A DNA stretch of 56,786 nucleotides from Candidatus Alangreenwoodia gallinarii (GCA_904398315.1 CAJFPD010000093.1:1-56786); one strand, 5' to 3'. Shown: positions 1 through 15,067, numbered from the stretch's first letter. The notes: generated from the letters alone by a model not told the origin. Made by a program: numbers and translations.

Positions 1-1
1 C

Positions 2-289
2 ATAGAACGGGTTTTTGGTACAGCAAAAGAACATCATGCGATGAGATATACCAGGCAGACAGGGAAAGCAAAAATGTCCATGAAAGTGGGGCTTACCTTT
101 GCATGTCTCAATATCAAAAAGCTGGTCAATCTCCTGAGGCATAGGGAAAAGGAAGGACAGGAAGTGCGTAACTTTTCTTTCTATTTAGCAGAAAAACGAA
201 AATCTTCCTTCCATTTGAGAAAACTATTACAGATATGCAACAAAGACCTGATTTTCCTTAGAAAAATCAGGTCTTTGTCTACAATCTGA
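2..289 (+). mobile_element. C-terminal fragment of a DDE transposase (IS1182-like), cut by the window edge
   Basis: Frame is open from base 2: IERVFGTAKEHHAMRYTRQTGKAKMSMKVGLTFACLNIKKLVNLL, typical of the C-terminus of IS1182-type transposases. Confidence 0.75.
241..277 (+). terminator. Hairpin terminator after transposase fragment
   Basis: CAAAGACCTGATTTT / AAAAATCAGGTCTTTG inverted repeat overlapping the end of the ORF. Confidence 0.55.
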
Positions 290-380
290 GATGACCGCTG
301 CCGGTCATCTTTTTCTTCTCTGTTTTCTGTTGTATATATCTGTTATATATCTACAATTTTTTCCCGCTTTCCGTTTCTCC

Positions 381-1796
381 CTACAGGCGTCCGTTCTTAT
401 GCCGTTCGAAATAATCCTTCGTCTCCCGGACGACGACACCGCTCAGGGCGATCAGCGCGATCATATTCGGAATCGCCATCAGGCCGTTGAAGATATCCGC
501 GATGGTCCAGACGGCGGAAACCGTCATGTAAGGTCCGATAAAGACGGCTGCGATGTAGAGCCAGCGGTACACGAGCACGCTCTTCTGATTTCTGTTTGAA
601 AAATACTCCAGGCAGCGTTCGCCGTAGTAATTCCAGCCGAGAATCGTGGTAAAAGCGAAAAATACCAGACAGAACATCAGCAGAAAGGAAGCGATTTTTT
701 CCGGAAACGGCAGTCCGTTCTGGAACGCGAAATTCGTGACTTCCACTCCTTCCAGGCCTTCTACTCTCCACGCTCCCGTCAGAACGATGGAAATGCCTGT
801 CATCAGACAGATGATGATCGTGTCGATAAAGGTACCTGTCATGGACACCAGCCCCTGACGTACCGGTTCCTTCGTCTTTGCGGCTGCGGCAGCGATCGGT
901 GCGGAGCCGAGACCTGATTCATTGGAGAAAATGCCTCTCGCAACACCCTTCTGCATCGCCACAAACATGCTGCCGGCGATTCCTCCGGCGATGGACTGCG
1001 GAGCAAACGCACTCTTGCAGATGATGACGATAGCTTCCGGAACCTTCGTGATATTGCAGAACAGAAGAATCAGGCAGACTACCACATAGATGACCGCCAT
1101 GAAAGGAACGACCACCTGTGAGACGTCCGATATTCTCTTGATTCCTCCGATGACGACGAGCGCGGTACATACTGTGATCAGCAGGCCTGCCGCGATGACC
1201 GCCCAGGAATACTCTCCGATCCCCGGAATCGCCACAGTCCAGGAAGAATCCGGATCAAAGAAATTTTTTACCGCGGAAGCGATTCCGTTTACCTGAGTAA
1301 ACGTACCGATTCCGAACAGTCCGACGCACATACCGAAAAACGCGAAGAGCTTTGCCAGCCACCTCCAGCGCGGCCCCATGCCGCGCTCGATATAATAAAA
1401 CGGTCCGCCCAGAGAATGACCATTCTCATCTACCGTACGGTATTTAACGGCCAGAAGACCTTCCGAATATTTCGTCGCCATACCGAAAAACGCGGCGACG
1501 ATCATCCAGAACAGTGCTCCCGGTCCGCCGGCACATACAGCGGTAGCGACGCCGACGATATTTCCCGTTCCGATGGTTGCGCTGAGAGCTGTACACAGTG
1601 CGCCGAAGCTCGTGACTTCTCCTTCTCCCTCTTCTTCATTTTTCACCATGTAGCGGAACGCTTTGCCAAGATGGCGTACCTGAAGGCCGCGCAGACGCAG
1701 GGTGAGCAGAATGCCGCCCGCGAGAATGAGTACGATCAGCGGAATTCCCCAGACGGCTCCGTCGATCTTTTCCAGAATTGCTGTAAACTTTTCCAT
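381..1796 (-). CDS. Alanine/glycine:cation (sodium) symporter, AGCS family
   Basis: 471 aa; GTGNIVGVATAVCAGGPGALFWM and SNESGLGSAPIAAAAA motifs; preceded by a glycine riboswitch. Confidence 0.93.
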   Translation of the reverse strand: MEKFTAILEKIDGAVWGIPLIVLILAGGILLTLRLRGLQVRHLGKAFRYMVKNEEEGEGEVTSFGALCTALSATIGTGNIVGVATAVCAGGPGALFWMIVAAFFGMATKYSEGLLAVKYRTVDENGHSLGGPFYYIERGMGPRWRWLAKLFAFFGMCVGLFGIGTFTQVNGIASAVKNFFDPDSSWTVAIPGIGEYSWAVIAAGLLITVCTALVVIGGIKRISDVSQVVVPFMAVIYVVVCLILLFCNITKVPEAIVIICKSAFAPQSIAGGIAGSMFVAMQKGVARGIFSNESGLGSAPIAAAAAKTKEPVRQGLVSMTGTFIDTIIICLMTGISIVLTGAWRVEGLEGVEVTNFAFQNGLPFPEKIASFLLMFCLVFFAFTTILGWNYYGERCLEYFSNRNQKSVLVYRWLYIAAVFIGPYMTVSAVWTIADIFNGLMAIPNMIALIALSGVVVRETKDYFERHKNGRL

Positions 1797-1828
1797 AACT
1801 GATACCTGTCCTCTCCTTATCTGTAAAA

Positions 1829-1860
1829 CAAAAGAAAAAGCCGGAACACATCGTTCCGAC
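1829..1860 (-). terminator. Riboswitch-associated intrinsic terminator
   Basis: Minus strand CGGAAC-gatgt-GTTCCG followed by GCTTTTTCTTTTGTTTT, between aptamer and symporter start. Confidence 0.75.
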
Positions 1861-1894
1861 TCCGAGAGAAAGGATAAAGCTGTAAAATATGTTA

Positions 1895-2000
1895 GCTCTG
1901 TCCTTTTGCCTGAGAGATCTGTACAGCCCGCCGCATTCCTGCGGATTTTGGCGGTACATTACACCTTCGGCGCTTTCCCTGAGAAAGACTCTCCAGAGTC
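1895..2000 (-). promoter_or_regulatory. Glycine riboswitch (gcvT element), single aptamer
   Basis: Minus strand GGAGAGTC...GCGCCGAAGGTGTAAT...GATCTCTCAGGCAAAAGGACAGAGC, the canonical glycine aptamer core. Confidence 0.93.
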
Positions 2001-2194
2001 GCGGCAGATGCCGCAATATCCGTGCGAAGCACGGCAGTGACTATGCTAACACATACATAGGTATAATTCAAGCATTTATCACATATTCAGAAAATTTCTA
2101 AAGAATATGCATAAATCTTTCATATTTTATTCTGCTATATCGGTTTTTACCGAAAATTATATGTATCACGAATCTGTCGAAAAAGTTCCGGACA

Positions 2195-2257
2195 GCAAAA
2201 GAGAGCATTCCGGAACCCGAAAGGTTTATGACTCCCGTTCGGTTCCCGGAATGCTCT
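2195..2257 (-). terminator. Terminator of the atp operon
   Basis: GAGCATTCCGGAACC ... GGTTCCCGGAATGCTC stem; minus-strand stem followed by TCTTTTGC. Confidence 0.7.
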
Positions 2258-2360
2258 TCTGACAGAATATTTTTCACGGAACAGCGCATTATAACGTATC
2301 GCCGTCGCCGTACATTGCCGCTTATTGCCACACCCGGCCGCACGCCTTTTCGGCGATAAC

Positions 2361-2771
2361 CTACCTGTGCATATTTTTCCTCGCGACTTTCAGGCGGGCC
2401 ATCGCGCGTGAAAGCGCTGCCTGGCTGTGAACATACTCCTTTTCGCTTTTCTTCAGACGAATGCGTTCCTCCGCACGTTCTTTCGCACGTTCCGCGCGTT
2501 TGATATCGATCTCTTCCGGTTTTTCGGCAAAGTCCGAAATCACGACGACTTTTTCGGAGGAAACTTCGACGATTCCGTCTCCCACCGCCGCTTCATGCAC
2601 CGTTCCGTCCGTCGTATAACGGAGCTCGCCCGCCTGCATCGCAGCTACCATAGGCTCATGATTCGCAAGAATCCCGTGTTCCCCGTCGATCCCCGGAAAT
2701 ACGAGAAATTCACACGGTCCCTTGTAAAAGATCTTATCTGTGGCGACGATCTCCAGATTAAATGTACTCAT
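2361..2771 (-). CDS. atpC: F1Fo ATP synthase subunit epsilon
   Basis: 136 aa epsilon subunit; last gene of the atp operon. Confidence 0.95.
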   Translation of the reverse strand: MSTFNLEIVATDKIFYKGPCEFLVFPGIDGEHGILANHEPMVAAMQAGELRYTTDGTVHEAAVGDGIVEVSSEKVVVISDFAEKPEEIDIKRAERAKERAEERIRLKKSEKEYVHSQAALSRAMARLKVARKNMHR

Positions 2772-2804
2772 TCACATCACCTCACGTCGGCGTATGCCCG
2801 CAGC

Positions 2805-4211
<1,407 letters not shown>

Positions 4212-4214
4212 TCA

Positions 4215-5108
4215 TTATTCCTGCGACTGCGCCCCGCTTACGATTTCCGTAATCTCCTGCGTAATAGCCGCCTGTCTCACACGATTGTACATCAGAGACA
4301 GATCGGTGATCATTTCCTTCGCATTCTTTGTGGCATTGTCCATCGCGCTCATGCGTGAACTCTGCTCGCAGGCGTATGACTCTACCATGGCTCCGTAGAT
4401 GAGACCTTTCACGTAGTTCGGCACGATGTGGCTGAGCACTTCCACAGGGGACGGGGAAAATACCACCGATGCCTTCTTTTTCTCGCCTTCTCCGGCCGGA
4501 GACCGGCTGAACATATGATGCGAAAGCGGCAGAATTTTCATCGCCCTGGCCTCAAAAGTCATGGAATTTATCATTTTCGTATACAATATATATACTTCGT
4601 CAAATTCATTCTGATTAAATTTTTCAATGACGTGTTCCGCCATACCCCGCGCGCGGTATCCCGTCGGCTCCGCCGCGGGATAGATGAATTCCTCGTCGAT
4701 CTTCACATCCGGATTGCCGGCGAAGTAATTTCTCGCCATGTATCCGATCATGCACACGGTATTGTTCCGGCCTTTTTCGATATATTCATCAGCCAGCTTG
4801 AACACGTTGTGATTGTACGAGCCTGCAAGCCCCTTATCGGAGGTGATGACGATGAAACAGCGTCTGACATCCTCTTTTTCCTTCGACAGAGCCGAGGAAT
4901 TGTCGAACAGTGTCCCCTCCAGATCCGGAGAGCGGTCCAGGATATCCGAAATCGTCTCCTGGAGGATCTCAAAGTAAGGCGATACCGCTTCTCTGCCGCT
5001 TCTCGCCTTTCTGAGCTTCGAGGAGGCGATGAGATACATCGCGTTGGTGATCTTCATCGTATCCTTGACACTGTCGATTCTCGTACGGATTTCTCTCATG
5101 TTAGCCAT
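4215..5108 (-). CDS. atpG: F1Fo ATP synthase subunit gamma
   Basis: 297 aa; N-terminal REIRTRIDSVKDTMKITNAM and C-terminal NATKNAKEMITDLSLMYNRVRQAAITQEITEIVSGA. Confidence 0.97.
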   Translation of the reverse strand: MANMREIRTRIDSVKDTMKITNAMYLIASSKLRKARSGREAVSPYFEILQETISDILDRSPDLEGTLFDNSSALSKEKEDVRRCFIVITSDKGLAGSYNHNVFKLADEYIEKGRNNTVCMIGYMARNYFAGNPDVKIDEEFIYPAAEPTGYRARGMAEHVIEKFNQNEFDEVYILYTKMINSMTFEARAMKILPLSHHMFSRSPAGEGEKKKASVVFSPSPVEVLSHIVPNYVKGLIYGAMVESYACEQSSRMSAMDNATKNAKEMITDLSLMYNRVRQAAITQEITEIVSGAQSQE

Positions 5109-5112
5109 GAAA

Positions 5113-6615
5113 TCACCTGCTCTTGTATTCTTTCGTAACCGTCAGGATCTTTTCCTTCAGCTCATCGGTCATCACTTTTTTCTCATTGATCTCCTCGATG
5201 ATCTCAGGATGCGATGCTTCGACGTACTCGATCAGGCCTTCCTTGAATGCGCCGATCTCCTTGACCGGAACATCCAGCAGCAGTCTGCTTGACGCCGCAC
5301 ACAGCAGGATAACCTGTTTATGCAGAGGCATCGGGTTGTACAGCGGCTGCTTGAGCAGCTCGATCAGACTTCTTCCGTGAGCGAGCAGTTCTTTCGTCGT
5401 ATCATCCAGATCCGAACTGAACTGTGTAAACACTTCCATCTCACGATACTGAGCCAGATCCACACGCAGAGAGCCGGCTACGCTCTTCATTGCCTTTGTC
5501 TGCGCCTTTCCTCCGACTCGCGATACGGAAAGTCCGACATTGACCGCCGGACGTACGCCGGAATGGAACAGACCTGTCTCCAGGAAGATCTGACCGTCTG
5601 TAATGGAAATGACGTTTGTCGGAATATACGCCGATACGTCTCCGGCCAGCGTCTCGATGATCGGCAGAGCCGTCATGGAACCGCCGCCGTATGCCGGATC
5701 CCTTCTGCAGGCGCGCTCCAGCAGTCTGGAATGCAGATAGAAGACGTCACCCGGATAAGCCTCACGGCCGGGCGGTCTGTGAAGCAGAAGCGACATAGCA
5801 CGGTAAGCCTGTGCGTGCTTCGACAGATCGTCGTAGACGATCAGCACATCTTTGCCCTGATCCATGAAGTGTTCGCCGATGGCAGCTCCCGTATACGGTG
5901 CCAGATACTGCAGAGGTGCAGGTTCGCTGGCCGGGGAATTGACGACGATAGTATAATCCATGGAACCGAACTGCTTCAGCATATTGACTGTCTTTGCGAC
6001 GGTGGATGCCTTCTGGCCGATAGCCACATAGATGCAGATGACATCCTGACCCTTCTGATTGATGATCGTATCGATGGCGATGGCCGTCTTTCCCGTCTGC
6101 CGGTCTCCGATGATCAGCTCACGCTGTCCCCGTCCGATGGGGAACATGGAGTCGATGGCCAGAATACCCGTCTGCAGCGGTTCCGATACTTCTTTTCTCG
6201 TGATTACGCCGGGTGCCTTATGTTCCACCGGTCTGTAATCGTCTGTCTCAATCGGTCCCTGTCCGTCGATAGGTTTTCCCAGCGCATCGACGACACGGCC
6301 GATCATTTTTTCTCCTACGGCTACGCCGGCCTGACGGCCCGTGCGCGTAACCCTGGAACCTTCCACGATTCCGTGATCAGATCCCAGCAGTACGCATCCG
6401 ATCACTTTCTGTTCGAGGTTCTGAGCGATGCCCGTCGTACCGTTTTCAAATTCCACCAGTTCGCCGTACATCACCTGCTGCATGCCGTAGACATTGGCGA
6501 TACCGTCACCTACGCTGATGACACGCCCTGTCTCCTCGACCTGCACTTTGCTGTCATAATTTTCTATTTCGCTTTTTAAGACCGAAATGATTCCCTGTGA
6601 ATTTATATTACTCAA
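5113..6615 (-). CDS. atpA: F1Fo ATP synthase subunit alpha
   Basis: Walker [10 protein letters not shown]. Tracked ATG at 6633 overlaps the apparent RBS (AGAGAGGTGAGAAG); TTG at 6615 is the better start. Confidence 0.95.
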   Translation of the reverse strand: MSNINSQGIISVLKSEIENYDSKVQVEETGRVISVGDGIANVYGMQQVMYGELVEFENGTTGIAQNLEQKVIGCVLLGSDHGIVEGSRVTRTGRQAGVAVGEKMIGRVVDALGKPIDGQGPIETDDYRPVEHKAPGVITRKEVSEPLQTGILAIDSMFPIGRGQRELIIGDRQTGKTAIAIDTIINQKGQDVICIYVAIGQKASTVAKTVNMLKQFGSMDYTIVVNSPASEPAPLQYLAPYTGAAIGEHFMDQGKDVLIVYDDLSKHAQAYRAMSLLLHRPPGREAYPGDVFYLHSRLLERACRRDPAYGGGSMTALPIIETLAGDVSAYIPTNVISITDGQIFLETGLFHSGVRPAVNVGLSVSRVGGKAQTKAMKSVAGSLRVDLAQYREMEVFTQFSSDLDDTTKELLAHGRSLIELLKQPLYNPMPLHKQVILLCAASSRLLLDVPVKEIGAFKEGLIEYVEASHPEIIEEINEKKVMTDELKEKILTVTKEYKSR

Positions 6616-6619
6616 CTTC

Positions 6620-7123
6620 TCACCTCTCTGCAAAATGACGCTTCATCCTTGCCATCGAAGTTCGGATACTCTGATCATAGACCTTTTCACCTACGGTGAG
6701 AATGAAACCGCCTATGATCGAAGGATCACACTCGAGTTTCAGGTCGACACGGTCCTTCCCGTAGTCCCTGGCGATCTTCGCCTTCAGGCCTTCGATCTGG
6801 GCGTCATCCGGCTCTGTCACATAAGTAAACACCGCCTCGATCGTGTTCTCCTGTTTCCGCACGAGTTCATCGTACGCTTCGAACATCTCCGGCGCGCATG
6901 CGATATCACCATTGTCGCTCATCACTTTGACAAAGCTCTGGACGGATTTGGGAAACAGTTTTTCGATCACGCTTCTCTTTTCCGATCTTCGGATGAGCGG
7001 ATTATCCAGAGCATCCGAGAGTTCCGGCGCTCCGGTAAGAAGCTCGCGCATCTTTTTTAGATCCTTCGATGAGATCTTTTCATCATACAGCACTCTGGCA
7101 TAGTTGAAGGGTAAATCCATCAT
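6620..7123 (-). CDS. atpH: F1Fo ATP synthase subunit delta
   Basis: 167 aa OSCP/delta; position between atpF and atpA. Confidence 0.94.
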   Translation of the reverse strand: MMDLPFNYARVLYDEKISSKDLKKMRELLTGAPELSDALDNPLIRRSEKRSVIEKLFPKSVQSFVKVMSDNGDIACAPEMFEAYDELVRKQENTIEAVFTYVTEPDDAQIEGLKAKIARDYGKDRVDLKLECDPSIIGGFILTVGEKVYDQSIRTSMARMKRHFAER

Positions 7124-7605
7124 TTATCCGACCCCTTTTCCGCCAGGAACTCGTCGAGCATATTCCGGTTGGCATCCTCATCCACACTGCTTCCGAGAAC
7201 CTTTGACGCAGCGGCCAGAGCGACTTCCGCCAGCTCTGCCTGCGCGCTGCGCATCATCTGCTCGCGATCCGCCTCCGCCGCCTTATTGGCCTGCTGCACG
7301 ATCTGTGCGGCATCGTCGTTTGCCTTTTCAATGATATGCGCGTACTGAACCTGGGCACGTTCCTTCGCATCGTTGACGATCTGGAAGGATTCCTCCTTCG
7401 CGCTCTTCAGCGATTCCTCGTAACGGTTCTTCAGCTCATCCGCCTCTTTATTCTTATTTTCCGCGTCGTTCAGCTGTCCCTGAATCAGGTTCTGCCGTTT
7501 TTCTATGATTCCCATGACGGGCTTGAACAAAAAAATTCTCAGAAGAATAAAGAGAATGATGATATTGAAGACGATCCAGAATGCGCTCATATTTAATGTG
7601 AGCAT
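7120..7605 (-). CDS. atpF: F1Fo ATP synthase subunit b
   Basis: 161 aa, N-terminal TM helix plus long charged helix; overlaps atpH start. Confidence 0.95.
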   Translation of the reverse strand: MLTLNMSAFWIVFNIIILFILLRIFLFKPVMGIIEKRQNLIQGQLNDAENKNKEADELKNRYEESLKSAKEESFQIVNDAKERAQVQYAHIIEKANDDAAQIVQQANKAAEADREQMMRSAQAELAEVALAAASKVLGSSVDEDANRNMLDEFLAEKGSDK

Positions 7606-7634
7606 TCTCTTGCCTCCAGATTGTCAGTAGCTTT

Positions 7635-7856
7635 TTATAAAATTAAGATAATTACGAGTGCAACGACGAGACCGTAGATTGCAGTTGCCTCTGCCAGTGC
7701 ACATCCGAGGATCAGAGTACTGTTGATAGCACCTTTTGCTTCCGGCTGTCTTGCGATAGCTTCTGTCGCTCTGGAAGTCGCGATTCCGATACCGATACCT
7801 GCGCCGAGACCTGTTAACACAGCGATACCTGCGCCTATAGCGATTAAACCTGTCAT
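7635..7856 (-). CDS. atpE: F1Fo ATP synthase subunit c
   Basis: 73 aa hairpin proteolipid with ARQPEA loop and ion-binding Glu in [14 protein letters not shown]. Confidence 0.97.
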   Translation of the reverse strand: MTGLIAIGAGIAVLTGLGAGIGIGIATSRATEAIARQPEAKGAINSTLILGCALAEATAIYGLVVALVIILIL

Positions 7857-7960
7857 AATTTTTTCCTCCTGTTACACAAATACCTTTTAATTTCAAGCTT
7901 TCCAAACAGCCGGTCAGTCCGTGAAGTTTCCGGGCCGGACACGGCATCCTCTCCTCATGC

Positions 7961-8671
7961 CTAATCGTCATCCATGATAGATTCCTGAATAAACAACGAC
8001 GTGAGGAAACAGAATACATACGCCTGCAGGAGCGCATCGAAAATATCGAAGTAAGCTCCGGCAGCCAGCGGAACCACAGCCGGCGCCACGATATGGACTA
8101 GCTCCATGATGATATACGCGCCGAGAATGTTTCCGAACAGTCGCATGCACAGCGACAGCGGACGGATAATCAGCTCCAGTATGTTCATCGGAGCCATCAT
8201 GGCGATCGGATGTCCGAAATGTTTCAGCCATCCGCCTACACCCCGCTGGTGAATCCCGGCATACTGTATCAGAATGATACTCATCAGCGCCAGACCGGCA
8301 GTCGTATTCAGATCCTTTGTCGGCGGAGCGATTCCGAACAGACCGAGCATATTCGATATGCCCAGATACAGCAGCACCGTCAGCAGATAAGGAATATACC
8401 GCTTGCCCCGTTCGCCGAGAATATCATAGAAGATGTTATACAGCTTCTCGATACAGAACTCGATAAACGCCTGCCGCTTTCCGGGAACGATCTTCATATT
8501 CCGGGTAAAAATGATCGAGACGATTACGAGGAACGCCATGACGCCCCAGGTGACCACCACCGACTGCGGAACCGGAATATTAAAATCGCCCAGCGGAATG
8601 TAAAAAGATACCTTATACGCCAGTTTTTCCGTCAATTCCTCACCGATACTCAAAAATCTCACCTCCTTCAC
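7961..8671 (-). CDS. atpB: F1Fo ATP synthase subunit a
   Basis: 236 aa; conserved LSLCMRLFGNILGAYIIMELV. Confidence 0.96.
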   Translation of the reverse strand: MKEVRFLSIGEELTEKLAYKVSFYIPLGDFNIPVPQSVVVTWGVMAFLVIVSIIFTRNMKIVPGKRQAFIEFCIEKLYNIFYDILGERGKRYIPYLLTVLLYLGISNMLGLFGIAPPTKDLNTTAGLALMSIILIQYAGIHQRGVGGWLKHFGHPIAMMAPMNILELIIRPLSLCMRLFGNILGAYIIMELVHIVAPAVVPLAAGAYFDIFDALLQAYVFCFLTSLFIQESIMDDD

Positions 8672-8922
8672 GCAAAATCAATCCAAAAGCAAATCGAAAA
8701 ATTCTTTAATATTGTTGTATATTAATACTTTCAGATCGCTTTTTCAATGCAATACAGAAAAGCATTTTGTATACAACAAGATTATACTCCCTGAAAACCG
8801 GATACGGAATCCGGAAATATTTAAAATACATTTTCCAAAACCGGTGAACTATAAAATCTGTTACATCGGCAGTAATAAAAAATAAGTACCTGTTCTTTTG
8901 TTTTCAGCCCTTTTCCGCCGCC

Positions 8923-8951
8923 TTGACAGGGGAAAAGGCGAGTTCTATAAT
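8923..8951 (+). promoter_or_regulatory. Consensus sigma-A promoter of ilvE
   Basis: TTGACA - 17 bp - TATAAT, exact consensus hexamers. Confidence 0.85.
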
Positions 8952-9066
8952 GAAACAAGCCCGATTCTCAGGCGAAATCTGAAAAAAGCGCCTCTAAAGC
9001 GCCGCTGACGGAAGATCAGAACCGGCATTTAAAACACGCAGATATATATAAAGGAGTTGATTTACC

Positions 9067-10098
9067 ATGGAAAAGAAGAATATCGACTGGGCCAATCTCG
9101 GATTCAGCTATATGCAGACGGATCAGCGATTCGTCTCCAATTACCGTGACGGAGCCTGGGACGAAGGTTCCCTGACAGCGGATCCGAACATCGTTCTCAA
9201 CGAATGCGCAGGCGTCCTTCAGTACGCACAGACAGTCTTCGAAGGCCTCAAAGCCTATACCACAGAAGACGGCAGAATTGTCACATTCCGTCCGGATCTC
9301 AATGCGGAGCGTCTGGAGAATTCCGCACGACGCCTCGAGATTCCCGTTTATCCGAAGGAAAAATTTCTCGACGCCATCGATCGCGTCGTAGCTGCCAACG
9401 CCGCTTACGTACCGCCTTACGGTTCCGGCGCCACGCTGTATATCCGTCCGTACATCTTCGGTACGAATGCTGTCATCGGTGTAAAGCCTGCCGATGAATA
9501 TCAGTTCCGTGTGTTTACGACTCCGGTAGGCCCTTATTTCAAGGGCGGCATCAAGCCTCTGACTATTAAAGTCAGCGATTTTGACCGGGCGGCTCCTCAC
9601 GGCACAGGACATATCAAAGCAGGTCTCAATTACGCCATGAGCCTTCACGCCATCGTTACGGCTCATGCCGAAGGATTTGATGAAAATATGTATCTCGACG
9701 CCGCCACCCGCACGAAAGTCGAAGAGACCGGCGGAGCCAACTTTATCTTCATCACAAAGGACAATAAAGTCGTCACGCCGAAATCTAACAGTATTCTTCC
9801 TTCCATCACCCGCCGCTCCCTCATGACTGTGGCGAAGGATTATCTCGGTCTCGAAGTCGAAGAACGCGAGGTATATTTCGATGAAGTGGGCGATTTTGCC
9901 GAATGCGGACTGTGCGGCACGGCAGCCGTCATCTCTCCTGTCGGAAAGATCAATGATCACGGAAAAGAGATCGTCTTCCCGAGCGGTATGGAAGACATGG
10001 GACCTGTCACCAGAAAGCTGTACGATACGCTCACGGGCATTCAGATGGGCCATCTCGAAGCTCCGGAAGGCTGGATCCGCGAAATTCCGGTAAAATAA
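9067..10098 (+). CDS. ilvE: Branched-chain amino acid aminotransferase
   Basis: 343 aa class IV PLP aminotransferase; QTVFEGLKAY and EVGDFAECGLCGTAAVISPVG; RBS AAAGGAG. Confidence 0.94.
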   Translation: MEKKNIDWANLGFSYMQTDQRFVSNYRDGAWDEGSLTADPNIVLNECAGVLQYAQTVFEGLKAYTTEDGRIVTFRPDLNAERLENSARRLEIPVYPKEKFLDAIDRVVAANAAYVPPYGSGATLYIRPYIFGTNAVIGVKPADEYQFRVFTTPVGPYFKGGIKPLTIKVSDFDRAAPHGTGHIKAGLNYAMSLHAIVTAHAEGFDENMYLDAATRTKVEETGGANFIFITKDNKVVTPKSNSILPSITRRSLMTVAKDYLGLEVEEREVYFDEVGDFAECGLCGTAAVISPVGKINDHGKEIVFPSGMEDMGPVTRKLYDTLTGIQMGHLEAPEGWIREIPVK

Positions 10099-10176
10099 AA
10101 TGACAATGCCGTCTCATATCTCATAATAATAAGCCTGCACAGCGTGACGCATACGTCGCCGCGGGCACTTTGTAAA

Positions 10177-10220
10177 TAATGTCCCCGTCTTTCGCAGAAT
10201 GCGGAAGCCGGGGACATATT
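10177..10220 (+). terminator. Terminator downstream of ilvE
   Basis: GTCCCCG...CGGGGAC hairpin followed by ATATTTTTT. Confidence 0.75.
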
Positions 10221-10426
10221 TTTTCCGTGTCCCGGTTCCGGATCGGCACAGCGTCCTCTGCCCTGCCGTTTCTCCGTTTTTCGTTATTTTGTTCACAAAT
10301 AATTTGTATAAATTTGCAAAATCCGCGTAAATCATATATCTGCTGTCCGCTGCAGATCTCTCCGCAGCAGCTCCACATGCACCGTAAAATGCACTGCGGA
10401 AATATCTGATATCGTTTTTCCGTCCG

Positions 10427-11869
10427 TCATCCCTGTTTGTGAGTCTGCAGCAGATCATTTTTCAGATTCCACAGATCCTGAGACAGATCTACATAATACT
10501 TGTGAGGGTTCTCAAAGCGCTTCAGCTCTTCCCACAGCATATCGATCTGCTCCTGGCAGAATCTCTTGATCTCCTCCAGTCCGGGAAGATCATAGACCAG
10601 TTTTCCCTTCTCAAAGACAGGGACCTGAAGCTCGCGGCACTCGTGATTTTCTATGATTTTGCGCTTCCAGACGTGCTCCTCGTCGAAAATTTCAAAAGGC
10701 TCCTCCGGTATTTTCTCATCTGCCAGAGCGACCAGATCAGCGGTCGCCTTCCCGCTCTCTCTGTCGTACAGGCGATAGACTTTCTTAAACCCCGGTGTAG
10801 TGATCTTTTCTATATTCTCGCTGACTTTGATCTTCGGTACGATCTCGCCGTTTTCCTCCACAGCGGCCAGTTTATATACCCCGCCGAAAACCGGCTGCGA
10901 CTTAGCCGTGATCAGTCTCTCGCCCACACCGAAGGAATCGATGCAGGCGCCTTCATTTACGACACCTCTCACGATGTACTCATCGAAGGAATTGGATGCG
11001 ACAATCGAACAGTCGGGATATCCGGCCTCATCCAGCATCTGCCTCGCTTTTCTGGACAGATAGGTGACATCGCCGCTGTCGATTCGGATCCCCATTTTCT
11101 TCGGCTTCTTTTCGTTGAAGACCCGGATTGCGTTCGGAATTCCCGAACGGAGCACATCATAAGTATCGACCAGCAGAACGCAGTTATCGGGATACAAGTC
11201 GGCAAATTTTGAAAAGGCCTCATATTCCGAATCGAAGGTCTGAACCCAGCTGTGGGCCATCGTTCCCAGAGCCGGAATATTGAAAATGCGTTCAGCGATC
11301 GTACAGGCCGTGCCGATGCAGCCTCCGATATACGCCGCTCTGGCCCCGTAGACAGCCGCGTCGGCACCCTGAGCCCGTCTGGATCCGAATTCCATGACGG
11401 TGCGCCCCTGAGCCGCCCGGACAATTCTGTTCGCTTTTGTTGCAATCAGCGTCTGGTGATTTACTGTCAGCAACAGAAATGTCTCGATGAACTGAGCCTG
11501 TATGATCGGCCCTCTGACCGTGATCAGCGGCTCATAAGGAAATACCGGCGTTCCTTCCGGAATGGCCCATACGTCGCATTCAAATCTGAAATCTCTGAGA
11601 TAGTCGAGAAAGGCTTCGCTGAAGCAGTTTTTTGACCTTAGGAATTCGATATCCTCTTCGGTAAAGGACAGATTTTCAAGATATTCCACGACCTGTTCCA
11701 GTCCGGCGAAAATAGCAAATCCGCCTTCGTCGGGAACTTTTCGGAAAAACAGATCGAAATACGCGATTTCGTCCTTTTTTCCGAGTTCGAAATAACCGTT
11801 GGCCATGGTCAGCTCATAAAAATCGGTGAGCAATGTGTGATTAATATTTTTTGAAGAGTAGTTTTTCAT
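10427..11869 (-). CDS. pncB: Nicotinate phosphoribosyltransferase
   Basis: 480 aa; LLTDFYELTMANGYF, EFGSRRAQGADAAVYGARAAYIGG, IRIDSGDVTYLSRKAR. Confidence 0.95.
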   Translation of the reverse strand: MKNYSSKNINHTLLTDFYELTMANGYFELGKKDEIAYFDLFFRKVPDEGGFAIFAGLEQVVEYLENLSFTEEDIEFLRSKNCFSEAFLDYLRDFRFECDVWAIPEGTPVFPYEPLITVRGPIIQAQFIETFLLLTVNHQTLIATKANRIVRAAQGRTVMEFGSRRAQGADAAVYGARAAYIGGCIGTACTIAERIFNIPALGTMAHSWVQTFDSEYEAFSKFADLYPDNCVLLVDTYDVLRSGIPNAIRVFNEKKPKKMGIRIDSGDVTYLSRKARQMLDEAGYPDCSIVASNSFDEYIVRGVVNEGACIDSFGVGERLITAKSQPVFGGVYKLAAVEENGEIVPKIKVSENIEKITTPGFKKVYRLYDRESGKATADLVALADEKIPEEPFEIFDEEHVWKRKIIENHECRELQVPVFEKGKLVYDLPGLEEIKRFCQEQIDMLWEELKRFENPHKYYVDLSQDLWNLKNDLLQTHKQG

Positions 11870-12070
11870 CCGTTTCTCCGTTCTCCGTCCGGCGGAAAAT
11901 CCGTCGGGCGCATATTATCCGAAAAAGCAGGCTTTCCCACGGATACACAGGCACCCGCCGTCTCCTCGGATCTGATCATTCTTTCTGTATTTTATTATCA
12001 GCCATATCAAGTGTAATTGCAATATTAGATATAGTTTTAACATAATCTCCGTATGTTTTCGTAACATCTG

Positions 12071-12117
12071 AAAAACGGCTGCCGGAAGAGACTGACATTC
12101 TTCCGGCAGCCGTTTTT
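12071..12117. terminator. Bidirectional terminator
   Basis: AAAAACGGCTGCCGGAAGA ... TCTTCCGGCAGCCGTTTTT. Confidence 0.8.
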
Positions 12118-12202
12118 CCATATCGCAGCTCTCCATAATCCACGACAGAAAATTTCTTTCCTTTCTTTCCGGATTCTCTATGCTGCGCTTCCACGGCAGA
12201 AT

Positions 12203-15067
<2,865 letters not shown>

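Noticed and set aside
2098-2343. 81-aa minus-strand ORF
   Set aside because: Spans the atp operon terminator; no RBS or recognisable domain.
5320-6579. 419-aa plus-strand ORF
   Set aside because: Antisense to atpA.
9016-10053. 345-aa minus-strand ORF
   Set aside because: Antisense to ilvE, which has a clear RBS, promoter and family motifs.
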